Below, piece by piece: positions 1-9,483 of a DNA stretch of 64,000 nt. The stretch's first letter is position 1. The number at the start of each line of letters is the position of its first letter. A model generated the notes under the pieces. The model was not told where the DNA came from, did no database searches, and worked only from the letters and a program-made list of their open reading frames with translations. The position numbers and the translations under genes were made by a program. The DNA is from Allobosea sp. Leaf344 (GTDB taxonomy: Bacteria; Pseudomonadota; Alphaproteobacteria; Rhizobiales; Beijerinckiaceae): positions 661,090 through 725,089 of the forward strand of contig NZ_LMRT01000001.1 of assembly GCF_001426225.1 (NCBI RefSeq), read 5' to 3'.

Positions 1-3000
1 CTCGCGCAGATGCAGCGAGGCGATGCCGCCGGCCGGCAGGAAATCGAGGCGGAAGGGCCGCCCCTCCCCGCCGGCCGTGGCCCGTTCCGGAGAGGAGGCG
101 AGGCGCGTCTGGTCGGCGATCGAGCTTTCGCGGGTGCGGTGGACGTAGCGGCGCCCGCCCTCGAGTAGGGTCTCGGTCTCGTCGTCGCGGCGAAGCAGGG
201 CCTGCGCCAGGCTCCTGCCGGCGGCGAGATCGCCGGGTTCGGCGTGGAGATCGATCAGCCGGCCGCCGATCGCGACCTGCTCATTGGCGATGACGCGGCT
301 GACGCCGGCGATCGTCGCCTGGAACGGATCGCGCGGGGCGGCTCCCGAGGGGCTGGCGAAGGCGCCGCGCGTGACGATGGTCAGCACCGCCGCCACAGGC
401 GGGGCAGCCGCGTCGACGGGGCGAAGCTCGAGAGCGCGGGCGAGCTGGATCGCGCTGAGGCAGCGCATCTCCTGCCGCGCCAGAATGCCGGCCTCCTCGC
501 TGGCGGCCTCGGCGAAGCCGGCGAGATGGACGAATTCGACGGCGAGCGGCTCCGCGGCGACGATGGTCGCGAGATCCTCATCCGTCGGCTCGGCAGGCAG
601 TTCGTGGATGGCGGCTCCGCCGATGCCCTGCAGCGCGTCCGCCAGTGCTGCGACCAGCGGGCAGTCGCGCTCGGCAGGCCCGATGACCAGAGCGCGCCGG
701 CCGGGCAGGCGCGGCTCGGGCGCCGGTGCAGGCGCAGATGCTTTGGCGGGGCGCCGCACCAGCAGCAGCGCATGAAGCGCCGTCACATCCCCCGGCAGCG
801 GGCCGATCTCGAAACCGGCCGCAGCGAGCCCGGCCGCGACATCGTCCGCAGCCGGAACCCGGCGCGAGAGCTGGAGCAGCGTGGCGAGCCGGCCGGGCTG
901 CGGCAGGACCAGCAGGGCGACCCCGCCCGGCACCAGCAGCCTGGTCAGCGCATCCGCCGAGACCTCTGCCGAGGCGATGGCGAGGTCGAAGCCGGTCTCC
1001 TCCAGCGTCTGCGCCTCGGCGACGGCGCCGCGCAGGAAGTGGTAGCCGGCAAAGCGATTGGTGGCGCGGGCCACCGCCTGTTCGGACGGATCGGTTAACA
1101 GATAGTCGCTGCGCGCCGGCGGCAGGACCGGCAGGATCGCGGCAGCGAGCCCGCCGGTCGCGCCGGCGAGCTCGACGATGCGGATCGCGCGCCCCTCGGG
1201 CCAGCGGGAGACGAGCACATGCACCGCCTCGGCGGCCAGGGCATTGGCGGCCATGCGGGTCGGTGCCGTGTCTTCCAGCGCCTCGGCCATGGCGAGGGTA
1301 GGCGCCTCGCTCTCGCCGGCGATCCAGGACGCCAGCATCCGCCCGGCACGGCCGAGCGCCACCAGCTCCGCGGCATAGGCCGGCTGGGCCAAAAGGAGGT
1401 CGCGGCGCAGGCTCTCCGGGTCGGGCGGCTCCACATCCCTGGTCCAGGCATGGACCGGGGTCTGGCCGAGCTCGCCACGCTGCAGGAACCCATCCTCGAC
1501 GGCGATGTCGAGCAGGGCCTGAAGCCGCGGCAGACGATCCGGCGGGGTCCCCGCGGCCTCGGCCAGCGCGGCCAGAGTGAAGGGGCGGCCGGCGGGGGCG
1601 AGGCTGCGGAGCGCCGTCACGGCATAGGCGGCGACGAGCGCATCGAGCCCGGGCCGAACCGTCTCGGCGAAGCCGGCGCCGCCACCGGCCGCCGCGATCA
1701 GCGTGAGCCGCGGCCGCAGCGCATCGGCGATCTCCGCCAGCGGCGGCAAGGCGAGCTTGCCGGACCGGGCGAGCGGCCAGGCCGGATCGGGGCGCCAATC
1801 CTCGGTCAGGATCGGCAGGGTCGCGGGCTTGAACTCGACCTTCTGGAAACGCCCCTCCTCGAGGAGGAGCACGACCCGGCCCTGCGCGTCCGTGACGGTG
1901 AAATCGGCCACGCCGGTGCGGGCGTTTTCGTGCCTCAGCACGACACGGCAGAACAGCCGGGCGGGCAGAGGCGCGAAGCTGCGGATCCGGCCGAGCTGCA
2001 CCGGGATCGTCGCGCAGTCGCGCGGGTCGTTCTGTTCGATCAGCGAGATCAGCAGCTGCAGGCAGCCGTCGAGCAGCGCCGGATGGCTGCGGTCGGCGCC
2101 GATCGCCGCCTCCGGCAAGGCGATCTCGCCCAGCGCCCGGCGTTCGCCGGCATCGGGCTGCGAGAGGGCGATCGACACCACCCCGCGAAAACGCGGCCCA
2201 TAGACCAGCCCGCGCCTGGCGCAGCCCGCATAATGCGCCTCCGCCCCGATCGTCACCGCGAGGCCCGAGCGCAGCGCCGCGATGTCGAGCGGCTGCGGCG
2301 CCTCGCATCGGTCCGGCCGGCTGATGCGCCCGCGCGCATGCTCGGTCCAGCTCGTGCTCTCCGCATCGGGACGCGAGCGGATGCGCAACGTGCCGTCCGC
2401 CGCGTCGAGAGCGAGCTGGATGATCGGCTCGGCGCCGCCGCCCAGGACGAGCGGCTTCAGGATCTCGAAGGCCTCGACATCCACGATGCCCTCGCCTGCC
2501 GTAAGCGCGGCCTGCAGCGCGAGCTCGACATGGCCGGCGGCCGGAAAGATCGGTGCCCCCTGCACGACATGGTCGAGCAGATCGGCATGCAGCGCGTCCT
2601 GGATCGTATTCGTCCAGAGCCCGTCGGCGCCCGGCGTGCGGACGCCGAGGAGCAGATGGTCGCGCTTCGTCGGGTTGAACGCGTCGGGGACCTCCCAGCC
2701 GCCGCGCCAATGCGTGCTGCGGTTCCAGGGATAGGCCGGCAGCCGCGGCGGATGCAGCGGGCGGCTGTACAGAGCGTCGAAGGCCCCGCCGCCGGCCGCG
2801 TGGATCGCGCAGATCGCGCCTTGCAGGGTCTCGCGCTCCGGCGCCGGCCTCGCCTCCGTCGGGCGGCGCAATGTGGCGAGCGCCGCGACGCCCGGCCGCT
2901 CGCAGGCCTTGGCGATCTGCACGACATAGTCGCGCAGCACCGGATGGGGGCCGATCTCGACGACGATGTCGATGCCGTGCCGGGTGATGGCGCTGCGCGT

Positions 3001-5445
3001 GGCGGCCTCGAACTGGACCGGGGCGCGGATGTTGCGCCACCAGTAATCGGCATCGAGCGTCGAGCCGGGGACGAGCTCGCCCGCGACCGTGGAGATGAAG
3101 GGTATGTCGCCGTCGCGGGGCGAAAGGCCAGCGAGATGGTCGCGCAACGGCGCCTCGATCTCGTCCATGGCGGCAGTGTGGAAGGCATAGTTCAGCGGCA
3201 GCATGCGCGCGAAGCGGCCTTCGTCGGCGAGGCGATCGCACAGCGCCTGCAGCGCCGCGGCATCGCCCGCGACGGTGACGGCATGGGGGGCGTTGACCGC
3301 GGCGATCTCCAGCCAGGCGGGATCGGCCTGGAGCAGCGCCCGCGCCTCGTCCGGGGTCGTCGACAGCGCCGCCATGCGCCCGCGCCCGGCCGTCAGCGCC
3401 TGCAGGCGGCTGCGCTGGAAGATCACCAGCGTCGCCTGCTCGCGGCTCAGCGCGCCTGCGAGATGCGCGGCTGCGACCTCGCCCACGCTGTGGCCGAAGG
3501 TGACGGAAGGCGTGATGCCGGCGGCACGCAGCACGGCGCAGAGCGCCACCTGCTGGGCGAAGAGCAGCGGCTGGGCGATCTCGGTCGCGGCGATCGGCAC
3601 ATCGGCCTGCGGACGCGCCATCATCTCGATCAGCGACCAGCCGGCGAGCGGCGCGAAGATCGCGTCGATGGCCTCGAGCTCGGCGCGGAAGATCGCGCTT
3701 TCGGCCAGGAGCTCGCGGCCCATGCCCCACCATTGCGGGCCATTGCCGGAGAAGCAGAAGGCGACGCCGCCCGCGCCGGCGGCACGCGCCCGCGCCAGGC
3801 CGGGCTGGCTCTCGCCCTCCAGGAGCCGCTCCAGCTTCGCGGCGGCCTGTTCGGCCGTGCTCGCCGCCAGCACCAGCCTGTGCTGGTGCCGCGCCCGCAG
3901 CAGGGCAGCGGTCGCGCAATAATCGCGGAAGCGGGCCGGGGGCAGCCGGCGCAGCGCTTCGGCATGGAGCGCGACGGCGCGGTCGAGCGAATCCGGCGAT
4001 TGCGCCGAGAGCACCAGCAGATCGCCCCAATCCTCGGCGCCGGCCGGCCGCTCCTGCGGCTGAGCCGCGGCCCGGTCCGGGTGTGGCCGGTATTCCCGCA
4101 GCACGACATGGGCGTTGGTGCCGCCGAAGCCGAAGGAGTTGATGCCGAAGACGAGCGGCGCAGCGCCGCGCGGCAGGGGATGCGCGCTGTCGACGACGCG
4201 GATCCGGCCCGCCTCGAAATCGATCTTCGGATTGGGCGTGTCGAAATGCAGGTTGGCGGGGATCTCGCCATGGCGCAGCGCCAGCAGAACCTTGGTCAGC
4301 CCCGCCATGCCGGCCCCGGATTCGAGATGGCCGATATTCGATTTGACCGAGCCGATCAGGCAGGCGGAGCCATCGGCCCGGGGCGTGCCGAGGACCCGGC
4401 TGATCGCGCCGCATTCGATCGGATCGCCCGCGGCGGTGCCGGTGCCATGCGCCTCCACGTAATAGACATCCTCCGGCGCGATGCCGCATTCGCCATAGAC
4501 CCGGCGCAGCAGCGCCTCCTGCGCCTCGCCGCTCGGCAGCGCCATGCCCATGGTGCGACCGTCGGAATTGACGGCGGTGGCGAGGATCACGGCGAGGATC
4601 TCGTCGCCATCGCGCTCCGCCGCGGCCAGAGGCTTGAGGATCGCGACGCCGCCGCCCTCGGCCCGGACATAGCCCTTGCCATCGGCGTCGAAGCTCTTGC
4701 AGCGCCCGTCGGGCGAGAGCATCGACGCCTGGGCGAAGCCGGCGAAGGGGCGCATGCTGCCGAGAATGTTGACGCCGCCGACCAGCGCCGCGCCGCAATC
4801 CCCGGCCGCGATGCTGCGGCAGGCCTGGTGGAGGGCGACGAGGCTGGAGGAACAGGCCGTGTCGATCGACAGGCTCGGCCCATGCAGGTCGAAAATGTAG
4901 GAGATGCGATTGGCGGCGATGCTCAGCGCGCTGCCGATATTCGTGTAGGCATCCGGGCTGTGGCCGATCATCGTCGCATAATCATTGGCGGAGATGCCGA
5001 TGAAGACGCCGGTGCGGCTGCCCGCGAGGCTGGCCGGCACGATGCCGGCCGATTCCATCGCCTCCCAGGCGAGTTCGAGGAGCAGCCTGTGCTGCGGATC
5101 GACCTGGCGCGCCTCGCGCGGCGACATGCCGAAGAAGTCGGCGTCGAACTGGTCGATCCGCTCCAGGAAACCGCCGGCTTTGGTGTAGATCCGTTGCGGC
5201 GACTGGCTGCCCTGCGTGTGGAAGCCGAGATCCCAGCGGCTGCCGTCGACCTCGCCGACGCAATCGCGCCCCTGCGCGAGATTGAGCCAGAGCGCATCGA
5301 GATCCGGGGATTTCGGATAGCGGCCGCTCAGCCCGACGATGGCGATCGGCTCCTGCGCGCGCGCCGCCGTTCCGCCCGGCACGGGAGCCGCACCGCCAGA
5401 AGAAGCCCGTGCCGCCTGCGCCGTTCTCGCGTCGAAATCGATCAT
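1..5445 (-). CDS. Type I polyketide synthase, reducing, N-terminal part (runs off left edge)
   Basis: The reading frame is open from ATG at 5445 to base 1 (1815 codons, no stop), so the C-terminus lies outside the window. GAGGA sits 7-8 nt before the ATG. Visible domains: ketosynthase about residues 32-455 (TACSSS with Cys198, HGTGT His333, NIGH His373); acyltransferase about 560-880 (GHSVG Ser653; YAFH ending at His756, intermediate between malonyl- and methylmalonyl-type motifs); dehydratase about 930-1220 (HVVQGAPIFP with His959, later HPALLDGCLQ with the second catalytic Asp); a methyltransferase-like SAM fold near 1420; then a catalytically empty KR-like structural region (about 1590-1790), after which an enoylreductase would be expected. 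The order KS-AT-DH-MT-pseudoKR is that of highly reducing iterative synthases. RkpA/WcbR-type multidomain synthases that make lipid for capsules are an alternative. Product unknown. Confidence 0.93.
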   Translation of the reverse strand, partial: MIDFDARTAQAARASSGGAAPVPGGTAARAQEPIAIVGLSGRYPKSPDLDALWLNLAQGRDCVGEVDGSRWDLGFHTQGSQSPQRIYTKAGGFLERIDQFDADFFGMSPREARQVDPQHRLLLELAWEAMESAGIVPASLAGSRTGVFIGISANDYATMIGHSPDAYTNIGSALSIAANRISYIFDLHGPSLSIDTACSSSLVALHQACRSIAAGDCGAALVGGVNILGSMRPFAGFAQASMLSPDGRCKSFDADGKGYVRAEGGGVAILKPLAAAERDGDEILAVILATAVNSDGRTMGMALPSGEAQEALLRRVYGECGIAPEDVYYVEAHGTGTAAGDPIECGAISRVLGTPRADGSACLIGSVKSNIGHLESGAGMAGLTKVLLALRHGEIPANLHFDTPNPKIDFEAGRIRVVDSAHPLPRGAAPLVFGINSFGFGGTNAHVVLREYRPHPDRAAAQPQERPAGAEDWGDLLVLSAQSPDSLDRAVALHAEALRRLPPARFRDYCATAALLRARHQHRLVLAASTAEQAAAKLERLLEGESQPGLARARAAGAGGVAFCFSGNGPQWWGMGRELLAESAIFRAELEAIDAIFAPLAGWSLIEMMARPQADVPIAATEIAQPLLFAQQVALCAVLRAAGITPSVTFGHSVGEVAAAHLAGALSREQATLVIFQRSRLQALTAGRGRMAALSTTPDEARALLQADPAWLEIAAVNAPHAVTVAGDAAALQALCDRLADEGRFARMLPLNYAFHTAAMDEIEAPLRDHLAGLSPRDGDIPFISTVAGELVPGSTLDADYWWRNIRAPVQFEAATRSAITRHGIDIVVEIGPHPVLRDYVVQIAKACERPGVAALATLRRPTEARPAPERETLQGAICAIHAAGGGAFDALYSRPLHPPRLPAYPWNRSTHWRGGWEVPDAFNPTKRDHLLLGVRTPGADGLWTNTIQDALHADLLDHVVQGAPIFPAAGHVELALQAALTAGEGIVDVEAFEILKPLVLGGGAEPIIQLALDAADGTLRIRSRPDAESTSWTEHARGRISRPDRCEAPQPLDIAALRSGLAVTIGAEAHYAGCARRGLVYGPRFRGVVSIALSQPDAGERRALGEIALPEAAIGADRSHPALLDGCLQLLISLIEQNDPRDCATIPVQLGRIRSFAPLPARLFCRVVLRHENARTGVADFTVTDAQGRVVLLLEEGRFQKVEFKPATLPILTEDWRPDPAWPLARSGKLALPPLAEIADALRPRLTLIAAAGGGAGFAETVRPGLDALVAAYAVTALRSLAPAGRPFTLAALAEAAGTPPDRLPRLQALLDIAVEDGFLQRGELGQTPVHAWTRDVEPPDPESLRRDLLLAQPAYAAELVALGRAGRMLASWIAGESEAPTLAMAEALEDTAPTRMAANALAAEAVHVLVSRWPEGRAIRIVELAGATGGLAAAILPVLPPARSDYLLTDPSEQAVARATNRFAGYHFLRGAVAEAQTLEETGFDLAIASAEVSADALTRLLVPGGVALLVLPQPGRLATLLQLSRRVPAADDVAAGLAAAGFEIGPLPGDVTALHALLLVRRPAKASAPAPAPEPRLPGRRALVIGPAERDCPLVAALADALQGIGGAAIHELPAEPTDEDLATIVAAEPLAVEFVHLAGFAEAASEEAGILARQEMRCLSAIQLARALELRPVDAAAPPVAAVLTIVTRGAFASPSGAAPRDPFQATIAGVSRVIANEQVAIGGRLIDLHAEPGDLAAGRSLAQALLRRDDETETLLEGGRRYVHRTRESSIADQTRLASSPERATAGGEGRPFRLDFLPAGGIASLHLRE

Positions 5446-5822
5446 GCTGAAGTCCTCGAACCCGCTTCTGCCGGCGATGCGAGGCCGTCACGCCCGGGCA
5501 TCACGCCGCATTCCCGTCGAACCGCCCGTTCCTGGCCGGTATTTCCATATATGACGCAGCGTTCGTTAAATTTCTGGTTGCCGCTAGGCCTGCCCCAGAT
5601 GAGCGTAAGACCAACTTTAATTTTGGCTTTCTGGATCTTCGTAAATCTGCCTGTACGGCATTTTCGCTTGGTCGGTTTCTGTTGGAGAGGGGTTCGCAAA
5701 ATGGCTCGGCCTTGGCGTAGCGCGCGGGGGATGGCTATGGTCGGCGCCTCATCGCGCCGGCGCTCGCAACGCCGCGCAGCCCGTCCATGCCGCGGCCCTT
5801 GCAGCCGCGCCGAGGTGAAGCC
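5446..5822. other. 377-bp divergent intergenic region between PKS and M20 hydrolase
   Basis: Non-coding stretch between two divergent genes, clearly more AT-rich at about 5540-5700 than the flanking DNA, as expected for promoters firing both ways. A 13-bp imperfect palindrome (TGCC-TGTAC-GGCA) lies at 5648-5660. The plus strand has an open frame here, but it continues an antisense frame of the PKS and has no recognisable protein features. I could not assign specific promoters. Confidence 0.5.
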
Positions 5823-7067
5823 ATGCGTCCCAATCTCACCATCGACCCGCAGCGCCTCTGGGACACGCTGATGGACACCGCGCGGATCGGCGGCACCTCC
5901 AAGGGCGGGATCCGGCGGCTGACCCTGAGCGAGGAGGATCGCCAGGTGCGGGACTGGTTCCGCACGCAATGCGAGGCGCTGGGCTGCACGGTCGCGACGG
6001 ACGAGGTCGGCACGATGTTCGCCCGGCGCGAAGGCAGGGACCCGCAGGCGCTGCCGATCGCCATGGGCTCGCATCTCGACACGCAGCCCACCGGCGGCAA
6101 GTTCGACGGGGTGCTCGGCGTGCTGGCGGGGCTCGAGGTGCTGCGCACGCTGCACGACATGGATTATCGCACCCAGGCTCCGATCGAGCTGATCAACTGG
6201 ACCAATGAAGAAGGCAGCCGGTTCTCCCCGGCGATGCTGGCGTCGGGGGTGTTCGCCGGGGCGTTCACACGGGAAGAGGCCTATGCGATCAGGGATCGCG
6301 ACGGGATCAGCTTCGCCGAGGCGCTCGAGGCGAGCGGCTGCCGCGGCACGGAGCCGGTGGGCGAACGCCGCTTCGCCGGCTTCTTCGAGCTGCATATCGA
6401 GCAGGGCCCGATCCTCGAGAAGGAGGGCGTGACGATCGGCGCCGTCACCGGTGTGCAGGGCATGCGCTGGTACGACGTCACGGTGATCGGCCAGGATGCG
6501 CATACCGGCGCCACGCCGATGTATCTGCGCAAGAACGCGCTGCTCGGCGCGGCGCGGATCATCGACGCGGTCGACGCCATCGCCCATGCCCATGCGCCGG
6601 ATGCCGTCGGTACCGTCGGCTATCTCGAAAACCGGCCCAACAGCCGCAACGTTATCCCCGGCGAGGTGTTCTTCGGCGTCGATCTGCGCCATCGCGACGA
6701 GGCGGTGCTCGACGTGATGCAGGCCGCGTTGGAGGCGGAGCTGGCGCGCATCCTGCCGCCGCTCGGGCTGGAATGGCGCTGCTCCACGCTCTGGTCCTCA
6801 CCGGCCGTGGCCTTCGATCCGCGCCTGATCGATTGCGTGCGCGAGGGGGCCGCCGCGGCGGGATACGCCACGCGTGACATGGTGTCGGGCGCCGGCCATG
6901 ACGCCGCCTATATCGCCCGCGTCGCACCCACCACCATGATCTTCGTGCCTTGCGCCGGGGGCATCAGCCATAACGAGGCGGAATCGGCGAGTTTCGACGA
7001 TTGCGCCGCGGGCGCGCAGGTGCTGCTCGAGGCGGTCCTCGCCTATGACCGCAAGCTCGCGGGCTGA
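5823..7067 (+). CDS. M20-family Zn-dependent hydrolase (allantoate amidohydrolase / N-carbamoyl-L-amino-acid hydrolase type)
   Basis: 414-residue cytosolic metallohydrolase. The start at 5823 is chosen over the in-frame ATG at 5787 because GAGGTG lies just before it and homology begins there. Metal-site motifs in order: GSHLDT (His84), GKFDGVLG (Asp95), NEEGSRF (Glu129/130), ELHIEQGP, and the C-terminal GAGHDA and SHNEAE. The family hydrolyses the carbamoyl or ureido group of allantoate, ureidoglycolate-like or N-carbamoyl amino-acid substrates to release ammonia and CO2. No purine or hydantoin genes adjoin it, so the substrate cannot be fixed. It is divergent from the PKS and convergent with the next gene, with a 6-bp gap. 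Confidence 0.92.
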   Translation: MRPNLTIDPQRLWDTLMDTARIGGTSKGGIRRLTLSEEDRQVRDWFRTQCEALGCTVATDEVGTMFARREGRDPQALPIAMGSHLDTQPTGGKFDGVLGVLAGLEVLRTLHDMDYRTQAPIELINWTNEEGSRFSPAMLASGVFAGAFTREEAYAIRDRDGISFAEALEASGCRGTEPVGERRFAGFFELHIEQGPILEKEGVTIGAVTGVQGMRWYDVTVIGQDAHTGATPMYLRKNALLGAARIIDAVDAIAHAHAPDAVGTVGYLENRPNSRNVIPGEVFFGVDLRHRDEAVLDVMQAALEAELARILPPLGLEWRCSTLWSSPAVAFDPRLIDCVREGAAAAGYATRDMVSGAGHDAAYIARVAPTTMIFVPCAGGISHNEAESASFDDCAAGAQVLLEAVLAYDRKLAG

Positions 7068-7073
7068 GCGGCC

Positions 7074-8051
7074 TCAGCGCCGGCGGATCAGCGCCCAGGC
7101 CGGGGCGAGCCCATAGGAGACGACAGGGATCAGCAGCGCGCCGAGGACGAGGCCGACCAGGCCGGAGCCGAGGGCGTTGACGAACCATTCGCCGATGGCG
7201 CCGGCCCAGGGCGCGGCGCGGCCCGCGGCGGCGGCGACGTCATGGATGAGATGGGCCGGGCCGGCGATGCCGTATTCCTCGAGCCCATGCACGATGATGC
7301 CGCCGCCGACCCAGATCATCGCCGCCGTGCCAACCATCGCCAGCACGGCGAGGAAGACCGGCATGGCCCGCACCAGCAGCCGCCCGAGAGCCCGCGTCAC
7401 ACTGCCGAAGGCCGAGCCATTGCCGTTGCGGGCCATGGACAGCCCCGCATCATCCGCCTTCACGATCAGCGCGACCCCACCATAGACCAGCACGGTGATG
7501 CCGATGCCGACGAAGGCCAGCACCAGGGCCTGGCGCCACAGGCTGCCGGGCGGGATCGAGGCGAGGGTGATCGCCATGATCTCGGCCGAGAGGATGAAAT
7601 CGGTCCGCACCGCGCCCGCCACCTTCTGCGCCTCGAGCGTGGCGGGATCGACGCCGGCGACGCCCAGCGCCGCCTCATGCGCATGGGCCTGATGAGGGAA
7701 GAGCGCGCCATAGAGCTTCTCGGCGCCCTCATAGCAGAGATAGGCCCCGCCCAGCATGAGCAGCGGGGTGATCAGGAAGGGCGCGACCAGGCTGAGCAGC
7801 AAGGCGGCGGGCAGCAGGATCAGCAGCTTGTTGCGCAGCGAGCCGCGCGCGATCTTCCAGACGATCGGCAATTCGCGCGCCGGCGAGAAGCCGACGACAT
7901 AGCGCGGCGTCACCGCCGCGTCGTCGATCACCACGCCGGCCGCCTTGGCGCCGGATTTCGCCGCCTGGCCGGCAATGTCGTCGAGCGACGCGGCGGCGAG
8001 TTTGGCGATCGCCGCGACATCGTCCAGCAAGGCAACCAGGCCGACGCTCAT
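7074..8051 (-). CDS. DUF808 (YedI-family) inner-membrane protein
   Basis: 325 residues. The N-terminus has the DUF808 signature (GLVALLDDVAAIAKLAAASLDD), then a YEGAEKLYG segment, with about six to eight hydrophobic helices after residue 90. The family is widespread in proteobacteria and has no established function, though transport has been suggested. It converges with the M20 gene and shares its upstream region with a LacI-family regulator reading away from it. Confidence 0.9.
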   Translation of the reverse strand: MSVGLVALLDDVAAIAKLAAASLDDIAGQAAKSGAKAAGVVIDDAAVTPRYVVGFSPARELPIVWKIARGSLRNKLLILLPAALLLSLVAPFLITPLLMLGGAYLCYEGAEKLYGALFPHQAHAHEAALGVAGVDPATLEAQKVAGAVRTDFILSAEIMAITLASIPPGSLWRQALVLAFVGIGITVLVYGGVALIVKADDAGLSMARNGNGSAFGSVTRALGRLLVRAMPVFLAVLAMVGTAAMIWVGGGIIVHGLEEYGIAGPAHLIHDVAAAAGRAAPWAGAIGEWFVNALGSGLVGLVLGALLIPVVSYGLAPAWALIRRR

Positions 8052-8218
8052 CTTTCACCATCCTGTTTTCAAAAATCCTGGGACAGTTATGGGCAGGCTC
8101 CCGGTATTTCGCCAGCGCGACGCGGCGCGCACCCCGTCTGCGTCGGCCCGGGGCGCAAAGTCGGAACCATCGGCCCGCTGCCTTGTTGCCTCAGCACAAC
8201 CACATCTGGGGCCAAACC

Positions 8219-8299
8219 ATGACACCTTTGGAGCTCGGCATCGTCCTCACCTGCATGGCCGCCTTCGGCGCCTGGCTGAGCAGCCCCGCAAGGAGCTGA
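8219..8299 (+). CDS. Possible 26-residue single-helix membrane peptide
   Basis: ATG at 8219, GGGG about 8 nt upstream, and a stop at 8297-8299. The product would begin MTPLELGIVLTCMAAFGAW and end in a short polar tail, which is one transmembrane helix. I recognise no family. It lies alone between divergent genes. An ORF this short can arise by chance, so this is only a candidate. Confidence 0.22.
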   Translation: MTPLELGIVLTCMAAFGAWLSSPARS

Positions 8300-8351
8300 G
8301 CGGCTGCACGCGACCTCGCGCAACCCGGTTGCGCTGCGCCTCCGCGCCTGT

Positions 8352-8365
8352 TTAGATCGATCCAA
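8352..8365. promoter_or_regulatory. LacI-type operator O1, upstream of lacI-type gene
   Basis: TTAGATCGATCCAA, a near-palindrome centred on CG as is usual for LacI/GalR-family sites, ends 23 bp before the regulator's start codon. Its exact reverse complement recurs at 10798-10811 before the TRAP operon, which argues for autoregulation and for the regulator controlling both units. Confidence 0.75.
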
Positions 8366-8388
8366 AGCGCGCATGGAGCGGCGACGGG

Positions 8389-9483
8389 ATGGATCAGCGG
8401 GAGCCTGCGGCGATCAGGACCTTCGGCGATGAGCCGGAGCGCCGGGTCACGCTGACCGATATCGCGGCCGCCGCCGGCGTCTCGCGCGCGACCGTCTCCC
8501 TCGTGTTGCGCGAAAGCCCGTTGGTGCACCGGGAAACGCGCGAACGGGTCAAGTCCGCCATCCGCGCCCTCGACTACGTCTATGACCGCGGCGCCGCGCG
8601 GATGCGCAGCGGCCACTCCCGCACCGTCGGCGTCATCGTCGTCGATCTCACATCCTCCTTCTATGCCGAGCTGACGGCCGGCATCGACGCCGCGCTCGAC
8701 CGCGCCGGGCGGATCGCCTTCCTGGCGAATACGGGCGAGGATCTGGCGCGCCAGGCGCGGGTGCTGGCGCGCTTCCGGGAGCAGGCGGTCGACGGCGTCA
8801 TCCTCTGCCCGGCCGAAGGCGCCACGCCCGACACTTTGCGCCTGATCAGCGACCATCTGCCCTGTATCCAGGTGCTGCGGCAGGTCGGCTCCGGACTGGC
8901 GGATTATGTCGGCACCGACAACAGGCTGGGCACGCAGCTCGGCACCGCCCATCTCATCGCCCAGGGCCATCGCCGCATCGCCTTCGTCGGCGGCGAGGCC
9001 GATACCTCCGTCGCCCGCGATCGCAAGGCCGGCTATGCCGCGACCATGCAGGAGGCCGGGCTCGTGCCGCGGATCCTGTCCTGCCCCAACACCAAGGCCG
9101 CCAGTGCCGCCGTGGCGCGCGCCGCTCTGCTCGGGGACGAGCCGCCGACAGCGCTGATCTGCTTCAACGATCCCACCGCGATCGGCGCCATGCTCGGCAC
9201 TCATCAGGCCGGCCGCGCCCCCGGCCGCGACGTCGCCATCGTCGGTTTCGACGACATCCAGGACGCCGCCTTGAGCTACCCGGCCCTGACCAGCATCGCG
9301 ATCGACCCCGCCGCGCTCGGCCAGGCGGCGGCGGATCTGCTGCTCTCGCGCATCGAAAGCCGCGGCGGGCCGCGCCGCCAGATCATCGTGCCACCGCGGC
9401 TGGTGGTGCGGGATTCCAGCGGGTTTCGCCTCGACGAGACCCGGCCATCGCCCCGGCTGACGCTGGCTGGAGGCGGGGGATGA
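8389..9483 (+). CDS. LacI/GalR-family transcriptional regulator
   Basis: 364 residues. The N-terminal helix-turn-helix at about 19-45 (VTLTDIAAAAGVSRATVSLV) is followed by the hinge and a periplasmic-binding-protein-like effector domain (VGVIVVDLTSSFYAEL; later AIVGFDDI and the LTSIAIDP segment). A repressor of a sugar or sugar-acid uptake operon is the likely role. The 3' end overlaps the AGE epimerase gene by 4 bp (ATGA), so the two are translationally coupled. A matching operator pair (8352-8365 and 10798-10811) supports control of its own unit and of the TRAP genes. Confidence 0.95.
   Translation: MDQREPAAIRTFGDEPERRVTLTDIAAAAGVSRATVSLVLRESPLVHRETRERVKSAIRALDYVYDRGAARMRSGHSRTVGVIVVDLTSSFYAELTAGIDAALDRAGRIAFLANTGEDLARQARVLARFREQAVDGVILCPAEGATPDTLRLISDHLPCIQVLRQVGSGLADYVGTDNRLGTQLGTAHLIAQGHRRIAFVGGEADTSVARDRKAGYAATMQEAGLVPRILSCPNTKAASAAVARAALLGDEPPTALICFNDPTAIGAMLGTHQAGRAPGRDVAIVGFDDIQDAALSYPALTSIAIDPAALGQAAADLLLSRIESRGGPRRQIIVPPRLVVRDSSGFRLDETRPSPRLTLAGGGG

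Larger units (their letters stand above)
8052..8388. other. 337-bp divergent intergenic region, DUF808 / lacI-type gene
   Basis: Separates the two divergent genes. It holds a 14-bp LacI-type operator at 8352-8365 (listed separately) and a possible 26-codon membrane peptide ORF at 8219-8299. No RNA gene or repeat is apparent in the rest. Confidence 0.5.

Noticed and set aside
578..4798. 1406-codon minus-strand frame inside the PKS
   Set aside because: Out of frame with the PKS catalytic motifs and extremely Arg-rich; a shadow of the real frame.
5648..5660. LuxR-type quorum-sensing box before the PKS
   Set aside because: The 13-bp imperfect palindrome does not match known lux-box length or spacing, and no luxI/luxR gene is in the window.
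1219..5871. 1550-codon open frame on the plus strand opposite the PKS
   Set aside because: It is antisense to a PKS whose KS, AT and DH active sites are all readable; its composition is Arg/Gly/Asp-rich with no domain, as expected from GC-rich shadow frames.
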